A stretch of DNA of 64,000 nt from Cognatishimia maritima (GCF_900129685.1 NZ_FQWM01000001.1:901059-965058); one strand, 5' to 3'; counted from the first letter of the stretch, positions 1 through 9,343 are shown. The notes: generated from the sequence alone by a model not told the origin. Made by a program: numbers and translations.

Positions 1-1
1 C

Positions 2-43
2 GCCTATATCGAGGACCGTTTGACCCCAGACATCATTGCCTAA
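2..43 (+). CDS. 3' end of an upstream gene, possibly DUF465/YdcH-like
   Basis: The window opens inside a reading frame whose last residues are AYIEDRLTPDIIA before a TAA stop at 41-43. Only 13 codons are visible. Short DUF465 proteins of Rhodobacterales often end in a basic helix followed by a similar tail, and one is commonly found before purE, so I lean to that family. The visible part is too short to prove it. The gene lies 45 bases before purE on the same strand and could be cotranscribed with it. Confidence 0.4.
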   Translation, partial: AYIEDRLTPDIIA

Positions 44-88
44 AGGGGCAATCTGGGTATAGTGCGCGCTCCTTTATTCGAGGCGGAC

Positions 89-577
89 ATGACTGACATC
101 AAAGTAGGAATTATCATGGGGAGCCAATCCGACTGGCCCACCATGAAAGAAGCGGCTGACGTGCTGGATGAACTGGGCGTGCCCTACGAGAAGAAAATCG
201 TCTCCGCCCACCGCACCCCTGACCGCCTTTGGGACTATGGCAAGACCGCTGCCGAACGTGGCCTGCAGGTGATCATCGCCGGGGCTGGCGGCGCTGCGCA
301 TTTGCCGGGTATGATGGCGTCTAAGACGCGCGTGCCTGTCGTTGGTATCCCGGTGCAAACACGTGCCCTGTCTGGTGTGGATAGCCTTTATTCGATCCTG
401 CAAATGCCACGTGGTTTTCCAGTAGCCACCATGGCCATCGGCGCCGCCGGCGCCAAGAACGGCGGCCTGATGGCAGCAGGCATTCTGGCGCTGCAAGATC
501 CCGCACTGGCAAAACGTCTGGATGACTGGCGCGCGGCGCTTTCGGCCTCTATTGCGGATGAACCTGTTGATGACTGA
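89..577 (+). CDS. purE: N5-carboxyaminoimidazole ribonucleotide mutase PurE
   Basis: Converts N5-CAIR to 4-carboxy-AIR in the sixth step of cytoplasmic de novo purine synthesis, using the product of PurK. The 162-aa protein has the class I PurE signature: GSQSDW at residues 11-16, the catalytic SAHRTPDR segment and the glycine-rich [12 protein letters not shown] stretch. I chose the ATG at 89 because GAGG lies about 6 bases upstream; a GTG at 62 is in frame but adds an unconserved leader. The stop overlaps the purK start by 8 bases, so the two genes are translationally coupled. Length is normal for the family. Confidence 0.97.
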   Translation: MTDIKVGIIMGSQSDWPTMKEAADVLDELGVPYEKKIVSAHRTPDRLWDYGKTAAERGLQVIIAGAGGAAHLPGMMASKTRVPVVGIPVQTRALSGVDSLYSILQMPRGFPVATMAIGAAGAKNGGLMAAGILALQDPALAKRLDDWRAALSASIADEPVDD

Positions 578-1643
578 CGCACTTCCCCTTGGCAGCATCA
601 TCGGCATTCTTGGTGGCGGGCAACTGGGCCGCATGCTTTCTGTCGCAGCATCCCGGCTTGGCTATAAAACTCACATTTTTGAACCCGGCGCAAACCCACC
701 CGCCGGACAGGTTGCTGATCAGGTCACAACTGCCGTCTACGAAGATGAGGCCGCCCTGCTGGCCTTTGCGCAGTCGGTCGATGTGATCACCTATGAGTTC
801 GAAAACATCCCGACCGCCGCGCTGGATATCTTAGAGGCGCACCGCTCCATCCGTCCGGGCCGCGAGGCGCTGCGGGTCAGCCAAGACCGGATCACCGAAA
901 AAGAATTCCTGTCTGAACTGGGGCTCGAAGTTGCCCCCTTTGCTGCGGTGCAAACGGCTGATGACCTTCATGCGGCACTTGAAAAGATCGGCACCCCTTC
1001 GATCCTGAAAACCCGCCGGTTTGGGTATGACGGCAAGGGGCAGGCGCGGATCAACTCCGCTGCAGATGCTGCGGCGGCTTTGTCCGACATGGCGGGCTCG
1101 CCTTCGGTGCTTGAAGGATTTGTGAAATTCAGCCACGAGATCTCTGTCATCGCCGCGCGCGGCCTGAATGGCGAGGTCGCCTGCTTTGATCCGGGCGAAA
1201 ACGTGCATGTCGGGGGCATTCTGCGCACGACAACCGTTCCGGCCACCCTGCCCGCGCGGCTGCGCATGGATGCAGTCTTTATCGCTTCCCGCATCTTGAA
1301 TGCGCTGGAATACGTCGGCGTTATGGGCGTAGAGCTTTTTGTCACCGGCAATACGCTTGTCGTGAACGAGATCGCGCCGCGTGTGCACAACTCTGGCCAT
1401 TGGACGCAAAACGGCTGCGCCGTCGATCAGTTTGAACAGCACATCCGCGCCGTGGTTGGCCTCCCGCTGGGCGATGGCAAGCGGCATTCCGATGTTGTGA
1501 TGGAGAACTTGATTGGCGACGACATGGACAAGGTGCCCGCGCTTCTGCAGGAACCCCATGTTGCCCTGCACCTGTATGGCAAAGCTGAAACCAAGTCTGG
1601 GCGCAAGATGGGCCATTTCAACCGCGTCGCGCCAAGCGCCTAA
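570..1643 (+). CDS. purK: N5-carboxyaminoimidazole ribonucleotide synthase PurK
   Basis: ATP- and bicarbonate-dependent carboxylation of AIR to N5-CAIR, the substrate of PurE. The 357-aa protein carries the N-terminal [11 protein letters not shown] nucleotide-binding start, the ATP-grasp core with [12 protein letters not shown], and the [14 protein letters not shown] segment that closes the active site; all are typical of PurK. The ATG at 570 overlaps the purE stop. An in-frame ATG at 558 and a further start at 522 lie inside purE and look less likely. The purEK overlap indicates one operon. Confidence 0.97.
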   Translation: MTDALPLGSIIGILGGGQLGRMLSVAASRLGYKTHIFEPGANPPAGQVADQVTTAVYEDEAALLAFAQSVDVITYEFENIPTAALDILEAHRSIRPGREALRVSQDRITEKEFLSELGLEVAPFAAVQTADDLHAALEKIGTPSILKTRRFGYDGKGQARINSAADAAAALSDMAGSPSVLEGFVKFSHEISVIAARGLNGEVACFDPGENVHVGGILRTTTVPATLPARLRMDAVFIASRILNALEYVGVMGVELFVTGNTLVVNEIAPRVHNSGHWTQNGCAVDQFEQHIRAVVGLPLGDGKRHSDVVMENLIGDDMDKVPALLQEPHVALHLYGKAETKSGRKMGHFNRVAPSA

Positions 1644-1652
1644 CAGCGCAAA

Positions 1653-1700
1653 GCGGCGGGGTCGCTGGCGGTCACTCTTGATACGCCCTTTCCCCGCCGC
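1653..1700. terminator. GC-rich inverted repeat between purK and phnM-like gene
   Basis: Nine-base arms GCGGCGGGG (1653-1661) and CCCCGCCGC (1692-1700) face each other across a 30-base loop between two convergent genes. There is no T tract, so it may end transcription only weakly or with Rho. Confidence 0.35.
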
Positions 1701-1722
1701 GCCGCAAACGCGCAATATTTGG

Positions 1723-2856
1723 TTAGCCCAGCAAGCGCTCTGCCACGCCACCCGTTAAATGTGAAAAACGACCCGCGACCATCGTCGCTTCGATCCGGCG
1801 CGACTTTGGATCAAGAATGACCAGATCTGCGCGCTTGCCATCGCTCAGATCACCGCGATCCCTCAAGCCCAGCAAAGACGCGGGTCCGCTAGACACCAAG
1901 ACCCATGCCTTTTCAAGCGGCAGGATCTGGTCATCCACCAAACGGAGCACCGCCTGTTTTAGCGCGGGATAGTGGTAATCAGACGCCAAGGCATCGCAGA
2001 GACCTTCAGTGATCACCTCTGCCGCCGAAACCTTGCCGGAATGCGACCCGCCGCGCACGACATTGGGCGCGCCCAGAATGACATGGCCTGTGTTCTCTTT
2101 CGTTGCGCGCGCTGTTTCCAGCGTCTCCGGGAACTCCGCAAGACCGATCCCCATCGCCTGAAATCCCGCCCGCATGTCAGGCGTCGCATCATCATGGCTA
2201 CCAAGCCGCACGCCACGCGCAGCCAAATCCTGGGCAAGCTGTTTCAAGGCCTCGGGCACACGGTCCGCTTGTGCGTGCAGCCGCTTCAGCAGGTCCAGAT
2301 GCGCCTCGGGGCTCCGCCCACTTTTCAGCGCCTGCCCGGTATGACGCGGCGGGCGTTTGCCCTTGTTCAAAGCGTCATGCGGCAGGTGATCGTTGAAAAC
2401 CACATAGGGCACATCAAACGCCTCGACCAAGGCGGCGAAACTCGCATAGTCCTCAAGCAGATGCGTCTCAAACCGCAGTTGCACCAGCGTGTCAGTCAAC
2501 ATTTCAGCCGAGCGATGCGCCGCAAGGAAACGTCGCGCAAACTCTGGCCCGCGCATGCCGCCCTCCCAGCTATAAAACTGCGCTAAAGTCGCCGTCGCAA
2601 TGCCGTTCGCCGCCAATTCCGCATCCACAGACATCAGCCCCTGCCCAAGGTCCCTCAACGCCCCCCGACGCGGCGCGAGGTGGCGTTCAAACCCATCGCC
2701 GTGGATGTCGACAAAGGCAGGCAGAACCCAATAGCCAGAGAGGTCCACAGCGCGCCCATCGGCCTGCGCATTCAACTTAGACCCCGCCACGCCCAAAGAA
2801 CGCTGCTCAAAGCCGGTCGCCCCAAGCACTTCAGCATTTTCAAACCGAATTTGCAT
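1723..2856 (-). CDS. phnM: PhnM-like alpha-D-ribose 1-methylphosphonate 5-triphosphate diphosphatase
   Basis: A 377-aa amidohydrolase. The family removes pyrophosphate from the ribosyl-phosphonate triphosphate intermediate of the C-P lyase pathway. Visible features are the metal-binding FVDIHGDGFERH motif near residue 50, a histidine-rich FNDHLPHDALNKG segment, GSHDDATPDM, and the C-terminal GKRADLVILD strand typical of amidohydrolases. No other phn gene (phnGHIJKL, phnN) lies in the window, so the gene stands alone. It may therefore work with a C-P lyase locus elsewhere or act on another substrate. The family call is firm; the pathway role is inferred. Confidence 0.85.
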   Translation of the reverse strand: MQIRFENAEVLGATGFEQRSLGVAGSKLNAQADGRAVDLSGYWVLPAFVDIHGDGFERHLAPRRGALRDLGQGLMSVDAELAANGIATATLAQFYSWEGGMRGPEFARRFLAAHRSAEMLTDTLVQLRFETHLLEDYASFAALVEAFDVPYVVFNDHLPHDALNKGKRPPRHTGQALKSGRSPEAHLDLLKRLHAQADRVPEALKQLAQDLAARGVRLGSHDDATPDMRAGFQAMGIGLAEFPETLETARATKENTGHVILGAPNVVRGGSHSGKVSAAEVITEGLCDALASDYHYPALKQAVLRLVDDQILPLEKAWVLVSSGPASLLGLRDRGDLSDGKRADLVILDPKSRRIEATMVAGRFSHLTGGVAERLLG

Positions 2857-2910
2857 GCTGACCTCCTACTGATCAGCCGTTGCTGATAAAAGAGTTCACT
2901 GCCGTTGCAA

Positions 2911-2940
2911 AGAAAAAACGGCCCCGAAAGGAGCCGTTTC
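2911..2940 (-). terminator. Intrinsic terminator of nrdJ
   Basis: Arms AAACGGC (2917-2923) and GCCGTTT (2934-2940) with an inner CC/GG pair. On the minus strand the stem is followed by TTTTTTCTTT, a proper U tract, 20 bases after the nrdJ stop. Confidence 0.85.
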
Positions 2941-2961
2941 TAAGGTCATTTCAATCGGGCC

Positions 2962-5244
2962 TTACCCACACTTGCTGTGGCCACAGCTGCGGCAGGTCAT
3001 GCAGCCTTCGACCATTTGCAGGTCGTATTGGCCGCAGGATGGGCACGCCTTGCCGCGCGGGCTTTCGTTCACCACCATAGCTTCGGAATGCGGATCTGCT
3101 TTCAGACCCATACCTTCACCTGCAATAAAGCCGGTCGCCACCATGTGCTTTTCAATAACGCCGCCGATGGCTGCCAGAATAGACGGGATGTATTTCCCTT
3201 CCATCCACGCGCCACCGCGCGGGTCAAATACAGCTTTCAGTTCCTCGACCACAAAGCTCACATCGCCACCACGACGGAAGACCGCGGAAATCATGCGGGT
3301 CAGCGCGAGGGTCCAAGCATAGTGCTCCATGTTTTTGGAGTTGATGAAGACCTCAAACGGACGCCGGTGTCCGTTGATCACCACATCATTCACCGTCAGG
3401 TAAATTGCATGTTCAGAATCTGGCCACTTCAGCTTGTAGGTCGCGCCTTCTAGGGATTGCGGGCGATCCAGTGGGTCGGACATATAGATGACCTCACCCG
3501 TATCCGCCACGTGATCCGCTGGCTTCTCGCCCGGCGCATCTTCGGACTTTTCTGACACGGTCAGAACCGACCCAGTGATCTCATTCGGGCGGTAGGTCGT
3601 GCAGCCTTTGCAGCCGGTGTCCCAAGCCTGCATGTAGACGTCCTTGAAGGCATCAAACGAGATGTCTTCTGGGCAGTTGATGGTTTTGGAGATCGAACTG
3701 TCGATCCATTTCTGCGCCGCCGCCTGCATGCGCACGTGATCTGTTGGCGCAAGGGTCTGAGCGTTGACGAAATAGTCTGGCAATTCTTTGTCGCCAAACT
3801 TGTCACGCCACAGCTTCACGGCGTAGTCGACAACCTCTTCTTCGGTACGAGAGCCGTCTTTTTGCAGTACCTTACGGGTATAAGCGTAAGCAAAGACCGG
3901 CTCGATCCCAGAAGACACGTTGCCCGCGTACAAGGAAATGGTGCCGGTTGGCGCGATGGACGTCAGCAACGCATTGCGGATGCCGTGTTCACGGATTTCA
4001 GCCTTCAGGTCCTCATCCAGATACTGAACCATGCCGCCATCAACGTATTTGTCTGCGTCAAAGAGCGGAAAGGCCCCCTTTTCTTTCGCGAGGTCGACCG
4101 ACGCCTTGTAAGACGCATGCGCGATGGCTTTCATCCACGCTTCGGTTTGTGCCGCCGCTTCTTCGGTGCCGTATTTCAGGCCGAGCATCAGCAGCGCATC
4201 CGCCAAACCGGTCACGCCAAGACCAATGCGGCGCTTGGCTTGGGCTTCCTGCGCTTGCTCTGGCAGTGGGAAGTTGGACGCATCCACTACGTTGTCCATC
4301 ATGCGGACAGCGGTTTGCACCAGTTCCGTCAGCGCGGCTTCGTTCAGCTCTGCGGCCTTTTCGAATGGGTCGGTGACCAGACGAGCAAGGTTAATCGAGC
4401 CAAGCAGACAAGCGCCATAAGGCGGCAAAGGCTGTTCGCCGCAGGGGTTTGTCGCGGCGATCTGCTCTACGTAGTTCAGGTTGTTCGCCTTGTTGATGCG
4501 ATCGATAAAAATCACACCCGGTTCAGCCTGATCATAGGTGTTCTGCATGATCTTGTTCCAAAGATCACGCGCGTTCACTGTCTGAAAAACCCTGTCGCCA
4601 AAGGTCAGTTCCCAAGGGCCATCTGCCTTAACGGCTTCCATGAAAGCATCGGTCACTAGAACCGACATATTGAACATGCGCAGGCGCGCAGGGTCGGATT
4701 TTGCTGTGATGAACTGCTCGATATCCGGGTGATCGCAGCGCATGGTCGCCATCATCGCACCGCGGCGCGAACCGGCGGACATGATAGTGCGGCACATAGC
4801 GTCCCAGACATCCATGAAGGACAGCGGACCAGAAGCATCCGCCGCGACGCCTTTCACATCTGCGCCACGCGGGCGAATGGTGGAAAAGTCATAACCAATG
4901 CCACCACCCTGCTGCATGGTCAGCGCGGCCTCTTTCAGCATGTCGAAAATACCCGCCATGCTGTCAGGGATGGTGCCCATGACGAAACAGTTGAACAGCG
5001 TCACTTTGCGCGCGGTGCCTGCACCTGCGGTGATGCGACCGGCGGGGAGATATTTGAAATCCTCCAGAGCGGCATAGAATTTATCTTCCCACTCTTCCGG
5101 CTTCTTTTCAACTTTCGCCAGATCACGCGCGATGCGGCGCCAGCTGTCTTCGACCGTCTGGTCAATCGGTGTCCCGTCCGCCTCTTTGAAACGGTATTTC
5201 ATATCCCAGATGGATTCGGCGATAGGGGCAGCAAAGCGACTCAT
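2962..5244 (-). CDS. nrdJ: Adenosylcobalamin-dependent (class II) ribonucleotide reductase
   Basis: Reduces ribonucleotides to deoxyribonucleotides with a B12-derived thiyl radical, with or without oxygen. The 760-aa protein has the reductase core, the catalytic NPCGEQPLPPYG segment, the MNNV-type barrel residues and a C-terminal cysteine cluster (CPSCGQ, CMTCRSCGHSKCG) that re-reduces the active site. Two adjacent ATG codons exist; I prefer the second (5244) because the GAGGGAA ribosome site is then spaced correctly and the MSRFAAPIAESIWDMKYRFKE start matches relatives. The gene ends in its own terminator. Two NrdR-type boxes upstream suggest repression by NrdR when dATP is plentiful. Confidence 0.96.
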   Translation of the reverse strand: MSRFAAPIAESIWDMKYRFKEADGTPIDQTVEDSWRRIARDLAKVEKKPEEWEDKFYAALEDFKYLPAGRITAGAGTARKVTLFNCFVMGTIPDSMAGIFDMLKEAALTMQQGGGIGYDFSTIRPRGADVKGVAADASGPLSFMDVWDAMCRTIMSAGSRRGAMMATMRCDHPDIEQFITAKSDPARLRMFNMSVLVTDAFMEAVKADGPWELTFGDRVFQTVNARDLWNKIMQNTYDQAEPGVIFIDRINKANNLNYVEQIAATNPCGEQPLPPYGACLLGSINLARLVTDPFEKAAELNEAALTELVQTAVRMMDNVVDASNFPLPEQAQEAQAKRRIGLGVTGLADALLMLGLKYGTEEAAAQTEAWMKAIAHASYKASVDLAKEKGAFPLFDADKYVDGGMVQYLDEDLKAEIREHGIRNALLTSIAPTGTISLYAGNVSSGIEPVFAYAYTRKVLQKDGSRTEEEVVDYAVKLWRDKFGDKELPDYFVNAQTLAPTDHVRMQAAAQKWIDSSISKTINCPEDISFDAFKDVYMQAWDTGCKGCTTYRPNEITGSVLTVSEKSEDAPGEKPADHVADTGEVIYMSDPLDRPQSLEGATYKLKWPDSEHAIYLTVNDVVINGHRRPFEVFINSKNMEHYAWTLALTRMISAVFRRGGDVSFVVEELKAVFDPRGGAWMEGKYIPSILAAIGGVIEKHMVATGFIAGEGMGLKADPHSEAMVVNESPRGKACPSCGQYDLQMVEGCMTCRSCGHSKCG

Positions 5245-5292
5245 CATTTCCCTCAGTGTTTTGGCTTATTATTAAGGTTTGGCAGGACTTGC

Positions 5293-5308
5293 GGGGCTTG
5301 AAAGCCCC
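5293..5308 (-). promoter_or_regulatory. Hairpin in the nrdJ leader
   Basis: GGGGCT (5293-5298) pairs with AGCCCC (5303-5308) around a four-base loop, about 50 bases upstream of the nrdJ start codon. It may stabilise the leader. No B12 riboswitch consensus was seen here. Confidence 0.35.
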
Positions 5309-5345
5309 GGGCAGGCCTCTATTCTTATTCAACATCCAGAAAGAC

Positions 5346-5374
5346 ACAAGAGAAAACACCATCAATTGTGTCAA
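5346..5374 (-). promoter_or_regulatory. Candidate nrdJ promoter overlapping an NrdR box
   Basis: On the minus strand TTGACA (5374-5369) is a perfect -35 hexamer; 17 bases further is TCTTGT (5351-5346), a weak -10. The -35 shares bases with the first NrdR-type box, as expected for repression. Confidence 0.45.
5356..5371. promoter_or_regulatory. NrdR-type box 1
   Basis: ACACCATCAATTGTGT, a 16-base dyad fitting the NrdR consensus ACACwATATnTwGTGT in its outer arms. Its centre is exactly 31 bases from the centre of box 2, about three helical turns, the usual spacing of NrdR box pairs. Confidence 0.75.
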
Positions 5375-5386
5375 AAACGAACTAAG

Positions 5387-5402
5387 GCACCATATATGGT
5401 AA
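5387..5402. promoter_or_regulatory. NrdR-type box 2
   Basis: GCACCATATATGGTAA contains the perfect palindrome ACCATATATGGT (5389-5400). It overlaps the start codon of the divergent DUF1489 gene, so NrdR binding could affect both genes. Confidence 0.7.
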
Positions 5403-5830
5403 CCCCATCCTTGCATCTTGTGAAGCTGAGCGTCGGTACAGAAACTGTCGATGGGCTGCAAGATTGGCAAAAAATCAAGCGATCTGAGGCACCTGACGGC
5501 TGCTCGCGCCATGTCACACGGATGTGGCCGCGCCGCGAGGCAGAGATTCTCGCTGGTGGCTCAATGTACTGGGTGATTAAGGGATCAATCCAGGCGCGGC
5601 AACGGATTGTTGGGCTGGAAGAAGTCATCGGCGGCGATGGCATTCGTCGATGCGCGATTGTTTTAGCCCCAGAACTGATCCGCACGCAAACCGCTTTGCG
5701 CCGCCCGTTTCAGGGGTGGCGCTACCTGAAGGTCGAAGATGCGCCGCCAGACCTGCCCAAAACTCGCAAAAGCGAAGAGCCGCTGCCAACTGAACTTGCC
5801 GCCGCCCTGGCAGAGATCGGCGTGATCTAA
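5396..5830 (+). CDS. DUF1489 family protein
   Basis: A 144-aa protein of a family widespread in alphaproteobacteria with no established function. The family pattern is visible: HLVKLSVG near the start, LQDWQ, HVTRMWPRR and the SMYWVIKG and PFQGWRYLK strands. It has no signal peptide or membrane segment. The ATG at 5396 is preceded by AAGG at 8 bases; an upstream in-frame start at 5279 would run through the NrdR box and looks wrong. It is divergent from nrdJ and shares its control region. Confidence 0.85.
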   Translation: MVTPSLHLVKLSVGTETVDGLQDWQKIKRSEAPDGCSRHVTRMWPRREAEILAGGSMYWVIKGSIQARQRIVGLEEVIGGDGIRRCAIVLAPELIRTQTALRRPFQGWRYLKVEDAPPDLPKTRKSEEPLPTELAAALAEIGVI

Positions 5831-5900
5831 CGCGCCTTCAAGACTTGATCAAATAGGCTGAACCCTAGACAGGTTCGACCGAAGCCAATAGCAACAAGAG

Positions 5901-6647
5901 ATGATCGCGCTTGGGCCATTCACACATACGGAACTCATCATTCTGGCAGGGGCGGCGTTCTTGGCTTCGCTCGTCAGGGGGTTCTCGGGCTTTGGGTCTG
6001 GCCTCATTTATGTGCCCATCGCGGCGCAGGTCCTGACACCGTTCCAAACCTTAACCACGATGGTCATCTTCGACCTACTGGGGCCGATCCCCTTGATCCG
6101 CCCTGCCTTTCGAGATTGCGACAAACAGGATTTGATGCGCCTACTGGCCGGTCTTGTGGTTGCCTTGCCAATTGGGCTTTTCACACTGACGCTCGTCGCG
6201 CCAGAGGTGTTTCGCTATGCGGTGTCGCTGATTGCCTTTTTCATGTTGGTCTGCCTGATCTTTGGGCTGCGCTATCGCGGTACTCTGTCACCTCCTTTGA
6301 TCTACGGAACAGGCGGGCTTTCGGGATTTTGCCAGGGCGTCGCTGGATTGCCCGGGCCGCCAGTGATCTTGCTATATATGGCCAGCACCTTGCCCGCCCA
6401 GAGCATCCGCGCGAATACATTCCTGTTTCTCTTTGCGACGGATGTTGTGTTGCTTCCGATGCTTGCCGTTTTTGGTCGGCTTGATAGTTCGACCATCCTG
6501 CTTGGGATCGCCTTGATCCTGCCAACCCTCACAGGCAGCTTGATCGGCGCGCGCATATTCAACCCGCGCTATGAAAAGATCTACCGTAGCGTGGCCTACA
6601 CAGTGATAGCCCTTTCTGCTTTGTCGGGGTTGCCGCTGCTGGACTGA
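5901..6647 (+). CDS. TauE/SafE (DUF81) family membrane permease
   Basis: A 248-aa integral membrane protein of the family that exports sulfite, sulfoacetate and related organic anions. The first repeat carries the typical [23 protein letters not shown]-type pattern: a hydrophobic helix then RGFSGFG, followed by roughly seven more hydrophobic segments. The second family repeat shows as [20 protein letters not shown] near residue 140. The substrate cannot be read from sequence. It stands alone between DUF1489 and prs, on the same strand as both. The ribosome site (AAGAG) is unusually close to the ATG. Confidence 0.85.
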   Translation: MIALGPFTHTELIILAGAAFLASLVRGFSGFGSGLIYVPIAAQVLTPFQTLTTMVIFDLLGPIPLIRPAFRDCDKQDLMRLLAGLVVALPIGLFTLTLVAPEVFRYAVSLIAFFMLVCLIFGLRYRGTLSPPLIYGTGGLSGFCQGVAGLPGPPVILLYMASTLPAQSIRANTFLFLFATDVVLLPMLAVFGRLDSSTILLGIALILPTLTGSLIGARIFNPRYEKIYRSVAYTVIALSALSGLPLLD

Positions 6648-6828
6648 TACGCATATCGCAATCCCTTTCAGCGCCCACGAGATCACGACGGCCCAAATGT
6701 CGCGCTTGCGTCGCATCGGGTGCGAATTCCCCCGCCCAGAGGTTGCATTGCTTTGCCATCTGGCATGGCCGTGTTACAGCGTGCCCAACGTCACGAATCT
6801 GTCATCTTGCGAACGGGGAAACGCGCAA

Positions 6829-7836
6829 ATGCCAAGCACCATGGAACCGAAACTTATCACAGGTAATGCCAACCAGCCTCTGGCCAAAGCCATTGCGCGG
6901 CGCATGACCATTCACCGGAACCTTGGGCTGGTTGACGCACGCGTCGAACGGTTCAACGATGGTGAAATTTTTGTCGAAGTCTTTGAAAACGTGCGCGGCG
7001 AAGACATGTTTATCATTCAGCCGACGTCCAATCCGGCGAATGACAATTTGATGGAACTTCTGATCATGGCCGACGCATTGCGTCGGTCTTCTGCGAAGCG
7101 CATCACCGCAGTGATCCCTTACTTCGGATACGCCCGTCAGGACCGCCGCGCCAAGGCGCGCACGCCGATTTCCGCCAAGCTGGTGGCCAATATGCTGGTC
7201 GAAGCGGGTGTCGAACGGGTTCTGACCATGGACCTGCACGCCGCGCAGATTCAGGGCTTCTTTGATATCCCGGTCGACAACCTTTATGCCTCGCCGATCT
7301 TTGCACTGGATATTCTGCACCAGTTCAAAGGCAATATGGATGACCTGATGGTTGTCTCCCCCGACGTGGGTGGCGTGGCCCGTGCACGAGAGCTGGCAAA
7401 ACGCATCAACGCGCCATTGTCGATCGTGGATAAACGCCGCGAGAAGCCCGGCGAAGTGGCTGAGATGACGGTGATTGGAGATGTCTCCGGCAAGAAATGT
7501 ATCATCGTGGATGATATCTGCGACACCGCAGGCACGCTCTGCAAAGCGGCCGAAGTGCTGATGGAGCACGGCGCAACCGAGGTACATTCTTATATCACCC
7601 ACGGTGTCCTGTCTGGCCCTGCGGTTGAACGCATCACCAATTCCGTGATGAAAAGCCTTGTCATCACCGACTCGATCCAGCCGACTGGCCCCGTCAGCGA
7701 AGCACCAAACATCCGCATTTTGCCAACAGCTCCGATGTTCGCTCATGCGATTATGAACATCTGGAATGGTGCCTCGGTCTCCTCTCTGTTTGAAACAGAG
7801 ACCTTGGAAGGCTCGTACGAAGGCCTGCTCAAGTAA
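6829..7836 (+). CDS. prs: Ribose-phosphate pyrophosphokinase (PRPP synthetase)
   Basis: Makes PRPP from ribose 5-phosphate and ATP for purine, pyrimidine, histidine, tryptophan and NAD synthesis. The 335-aa protein shows the RRMTIH start, the [10 protein letters not shown] strand, [10 protein letters not shown] near residue 100, and the PRPP-binding [19 protein letters not shown] loop. The reading frame is open upstream to 6697, but the ATG at 6829 begins the conserved protein and has a purine-rich site (CGGGGAAA) before it. A hairpin follows the stop. Confidence 0.97.
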   Translation: MPSTMEPKLITGNANQPLAKAIARRMTIHRNLGLVDARVERFNDGEIFVEVFENVRGEDMFIIQPTSNPANDNLMELLIMADALRRSSAKRITAVIPYFGYARQDRRAKARTPISAKLVANMLVEAGVERVLTMDLHAAQIQGFFDIPVDNLYASPIFALDILHQFKGNMDDLMVVSPDVGGVARARELAKRINAPLSIVDKRREKPGEVAEMTVIGDVSGKKCIIVDDICDTAGTLCKAAEVLMEHGATEVHSYITHGVLSGPAVERITNSVMKSLVITDSIQPTGPVSEAPNIRILPTAPMFAHAIMNIWNGASVSSLFETETLEGSYEGLLK

Positions 7837-7855
7837 GCAAAAGACGCAGCCATTG

Positions 7856-7883
7856 GGCGGACCGACCGCCCGATGGGTCCGCC
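7856..7883 (+). terminator. Hairpin after prs
   Basis: GGCGGACC (7856-7863) pairs perfectly with GGTCCGCC (7876-7883). It lies 20 bases after the prs stop and lacks a clear T tract, so it is a probable rather than certain terminator. Confidence 0.55.
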
Positions 7884-8025
7884 TATTGCCAATTTTCCCG
7901 GCAGCTAGATAGATTTCTTTGCCGATTGTGATCCCGCTGCCGCAAGATACATCTAATACTTATGTTAAGAGTGCTTTCCGTCGCACAACCTGCTACCTTT
8001 GCGGTGTGTGTGACGGAAAATTCTT

Positions 8026-8217
8026 ATGATCGAATGCATGGGCATAGAGCAAATGCAGTTCTTCGCGAGCATCCTCGGGGACATTGTGTCCATCTTTGGG
8101 GCGCATGAAGAGCTGATAGTGATTGAAGCAGAGGTCAGCACCGTTCATTGGGAGCGGCAAGACGACATCTATTGTATGGCACCCACGACGCCGCCGGCGA
8201 TCGAAATGCCCAGCTAG
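8026..8217 (+). CDS. Hypothetical protein, 63 aa
   Basis: I do not recognise this protein. It is acidic, with a hydrophobic N-terminal half (MQFFASILGDIVSIFG, residues 8-23) and a beta-rich ELIVIEAEVSTVHW segment. It starts with an ATG preceded by a purine-rich ACGGAAAA. The next frame on the same strand begins 18 bases after its stop, and the two may be one unit. An antisense frame of 78 codons exists but reads like a shadow. Base composition is lower in GC than that of prs. Confidence 0.45.
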   Translation: MIECMGIEQMQFFASILGDIVSIFGAHEELIVIEAEVSTVHWERQDDIYCMAPTTPPAIEMPS

Positions 8218-8234
8218 CAACGCGAACATCTGCT

Positions 8235-8612
8235 ATGAACCTACAGGACCTTGTCGAATGCGTTCTTGTCACTGATCCAAGTATCGATCAGGGCGACTAC
8301 ACTGTGTTATTTTCTGGCAGCAAGTCTGGCGCATTGAATGCGGGTATCCTGTTGTTCACCACCACTCCCCTGCCCAAGTCTATTATCGAGCGGATTGAAT
8401 ATCGGCTTGTCAGCATCCTCATGCTTTTGGTGGATATCGAACGACAGGCGACAAACCCCGATGGGCAGCAGGATTTTCAGGTGCGACTTGCGGCCGATTT
8501 CAAAGCGAAAGCGGACAAAAGCACGCGTGAGCTGATCGCAGCTTTGGAAACCCGCGGTATACACAATGGCCTCGCGAAAGAATTGGTGTTGGGGCAGCAG
8601 CGCACAGTGTAA
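8235..8612 (+). CDS. Hypothetical protein, 125 aa
   Basis: Not recognised. The protein alternates plausible beta and helical segments: DYTVLFSGSKSGALNAGILLF, then IIERIEYRLVSILMLLVDIERQ, and a charged C-terminal helix. That is unlike random translation. I start it at the ATG at 8235 because the longer frame from 8148 adds an arginine-rich leader overlapping the previous gene. The ribosome site is poor. No signal peptide or clear domain is visible. It may form a two-gene unit with the 63-aa protein before it. Confidence 0.5.
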   Translation: MNLQDLVECVLVTDPSIDQGDYTVLFSGSKSGALNAGILLFTTTPLPKSIIERIEYRLVSILMLLVDIERQATNPDGQQDFQVRLAADFKAKADKSTRELIAALETRGIHNGLAKELVLGQQRTV

Positions 8613-8823
8613 CTTAGTTGGTGCACTGTAATCATTTTCCAAAATTCCACTCAATTACAGAGTCTTGCGCAAGAATGCGGGTCACAAGAATGCGCCTTTC
8701 CTGAGTGTCCATTTTCACCAACCAAAGAAATTTTTGATCCAGCGGCTTTCGGCCCCCGTACCCTCAATACCACCCGACGCGGTGGTTTCGATTTTTTGAG
8801 GGAATAACCGAAAGGACAGAACC

Positions 8824-9315
8824 ATGAACCGCCGCTTTGCAGTTAAGACACTTGCCGCCCTATCCGTTGCCGCATTTGCCGCCGCCTGTGCGCCCATGAT
8901 CGAAGACGGGGACGACATTGTAGACATTGCTGCTTCCAATGATGACTTCTCCACACTTGTCGCAGCCGTTCAGGCCGCCGGGCTTGTGGAAACGCTGAAA
9001 AGCGACGGCCCGTTCACCGTCTTCGCACCGACCAATGCTGCCTTTGCTGCGCTTCCGGCAGGCACAGTCGAAACCCTGCTGAAGCCCGAAAACAAAGACC
9101 AACTGGTGTCGATCCTGACCTATCACGTTGTACCGGGCGCTGTGACGTCTGACCAATTGGCGGGCAAGCGCATGTCCGTGACCACCGTACAAGGCTCTGA
9201 CGTGCATGTGGACGGGCGCAATGGGGTGAAAGTCGACGGTGCCACCGTGACCACAGCAGACATCATGGCCACCAATGGTGTGATCCACGTGATTGACACC
9301 GTGATCCTGCCTTAA
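8824..9315 (+). CDS. Fasciclin (FAS1) domain lipoprotein
   Basis: A 163-aa exported protein with one FAS1 fold, a domain used in adhesion and extracellular matrix contacts. The signal peptide ends at FAAAC near residue 22, a plausible lipobox, so the mature protein is probably lipid-anchored. The H1 motif [15 protein letters not shown] and the H2 motif [12 protein letters not shown] are both present, spaced as in single-domain bacterial fasciclins. GAAAGGA precedes the ATG by about 7 bases. It is monocistronic and closed by a strong terminator. Confidence 0.93.
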   Translation: MNRRFAVKTLAALSVAAFAAACAPMIEDGDDIVDIAASNDDFSTLVAAVQAAGLVETLKSDGPFTVFAPTNAAFAALPAGTVETLLKPENKDQLVSILTYHVVPGAVTSDQLAGKRMSVTTVQGSDVHVDGRNGVKVDGATVTTADIMATNGVIHVIDTVILP

Positions 9316-9343
9316 GCCATCCAAATCGTAGATCAACAAATAC

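Noticed and set aside
5248-5355. Cobalamin riboswitch in front of the B12-dependent nrdJ
   Set aside because: The leader is only about 110 bases and lacks the B12-box; only a small GGGGCT/AGCCCC hairpin is present.
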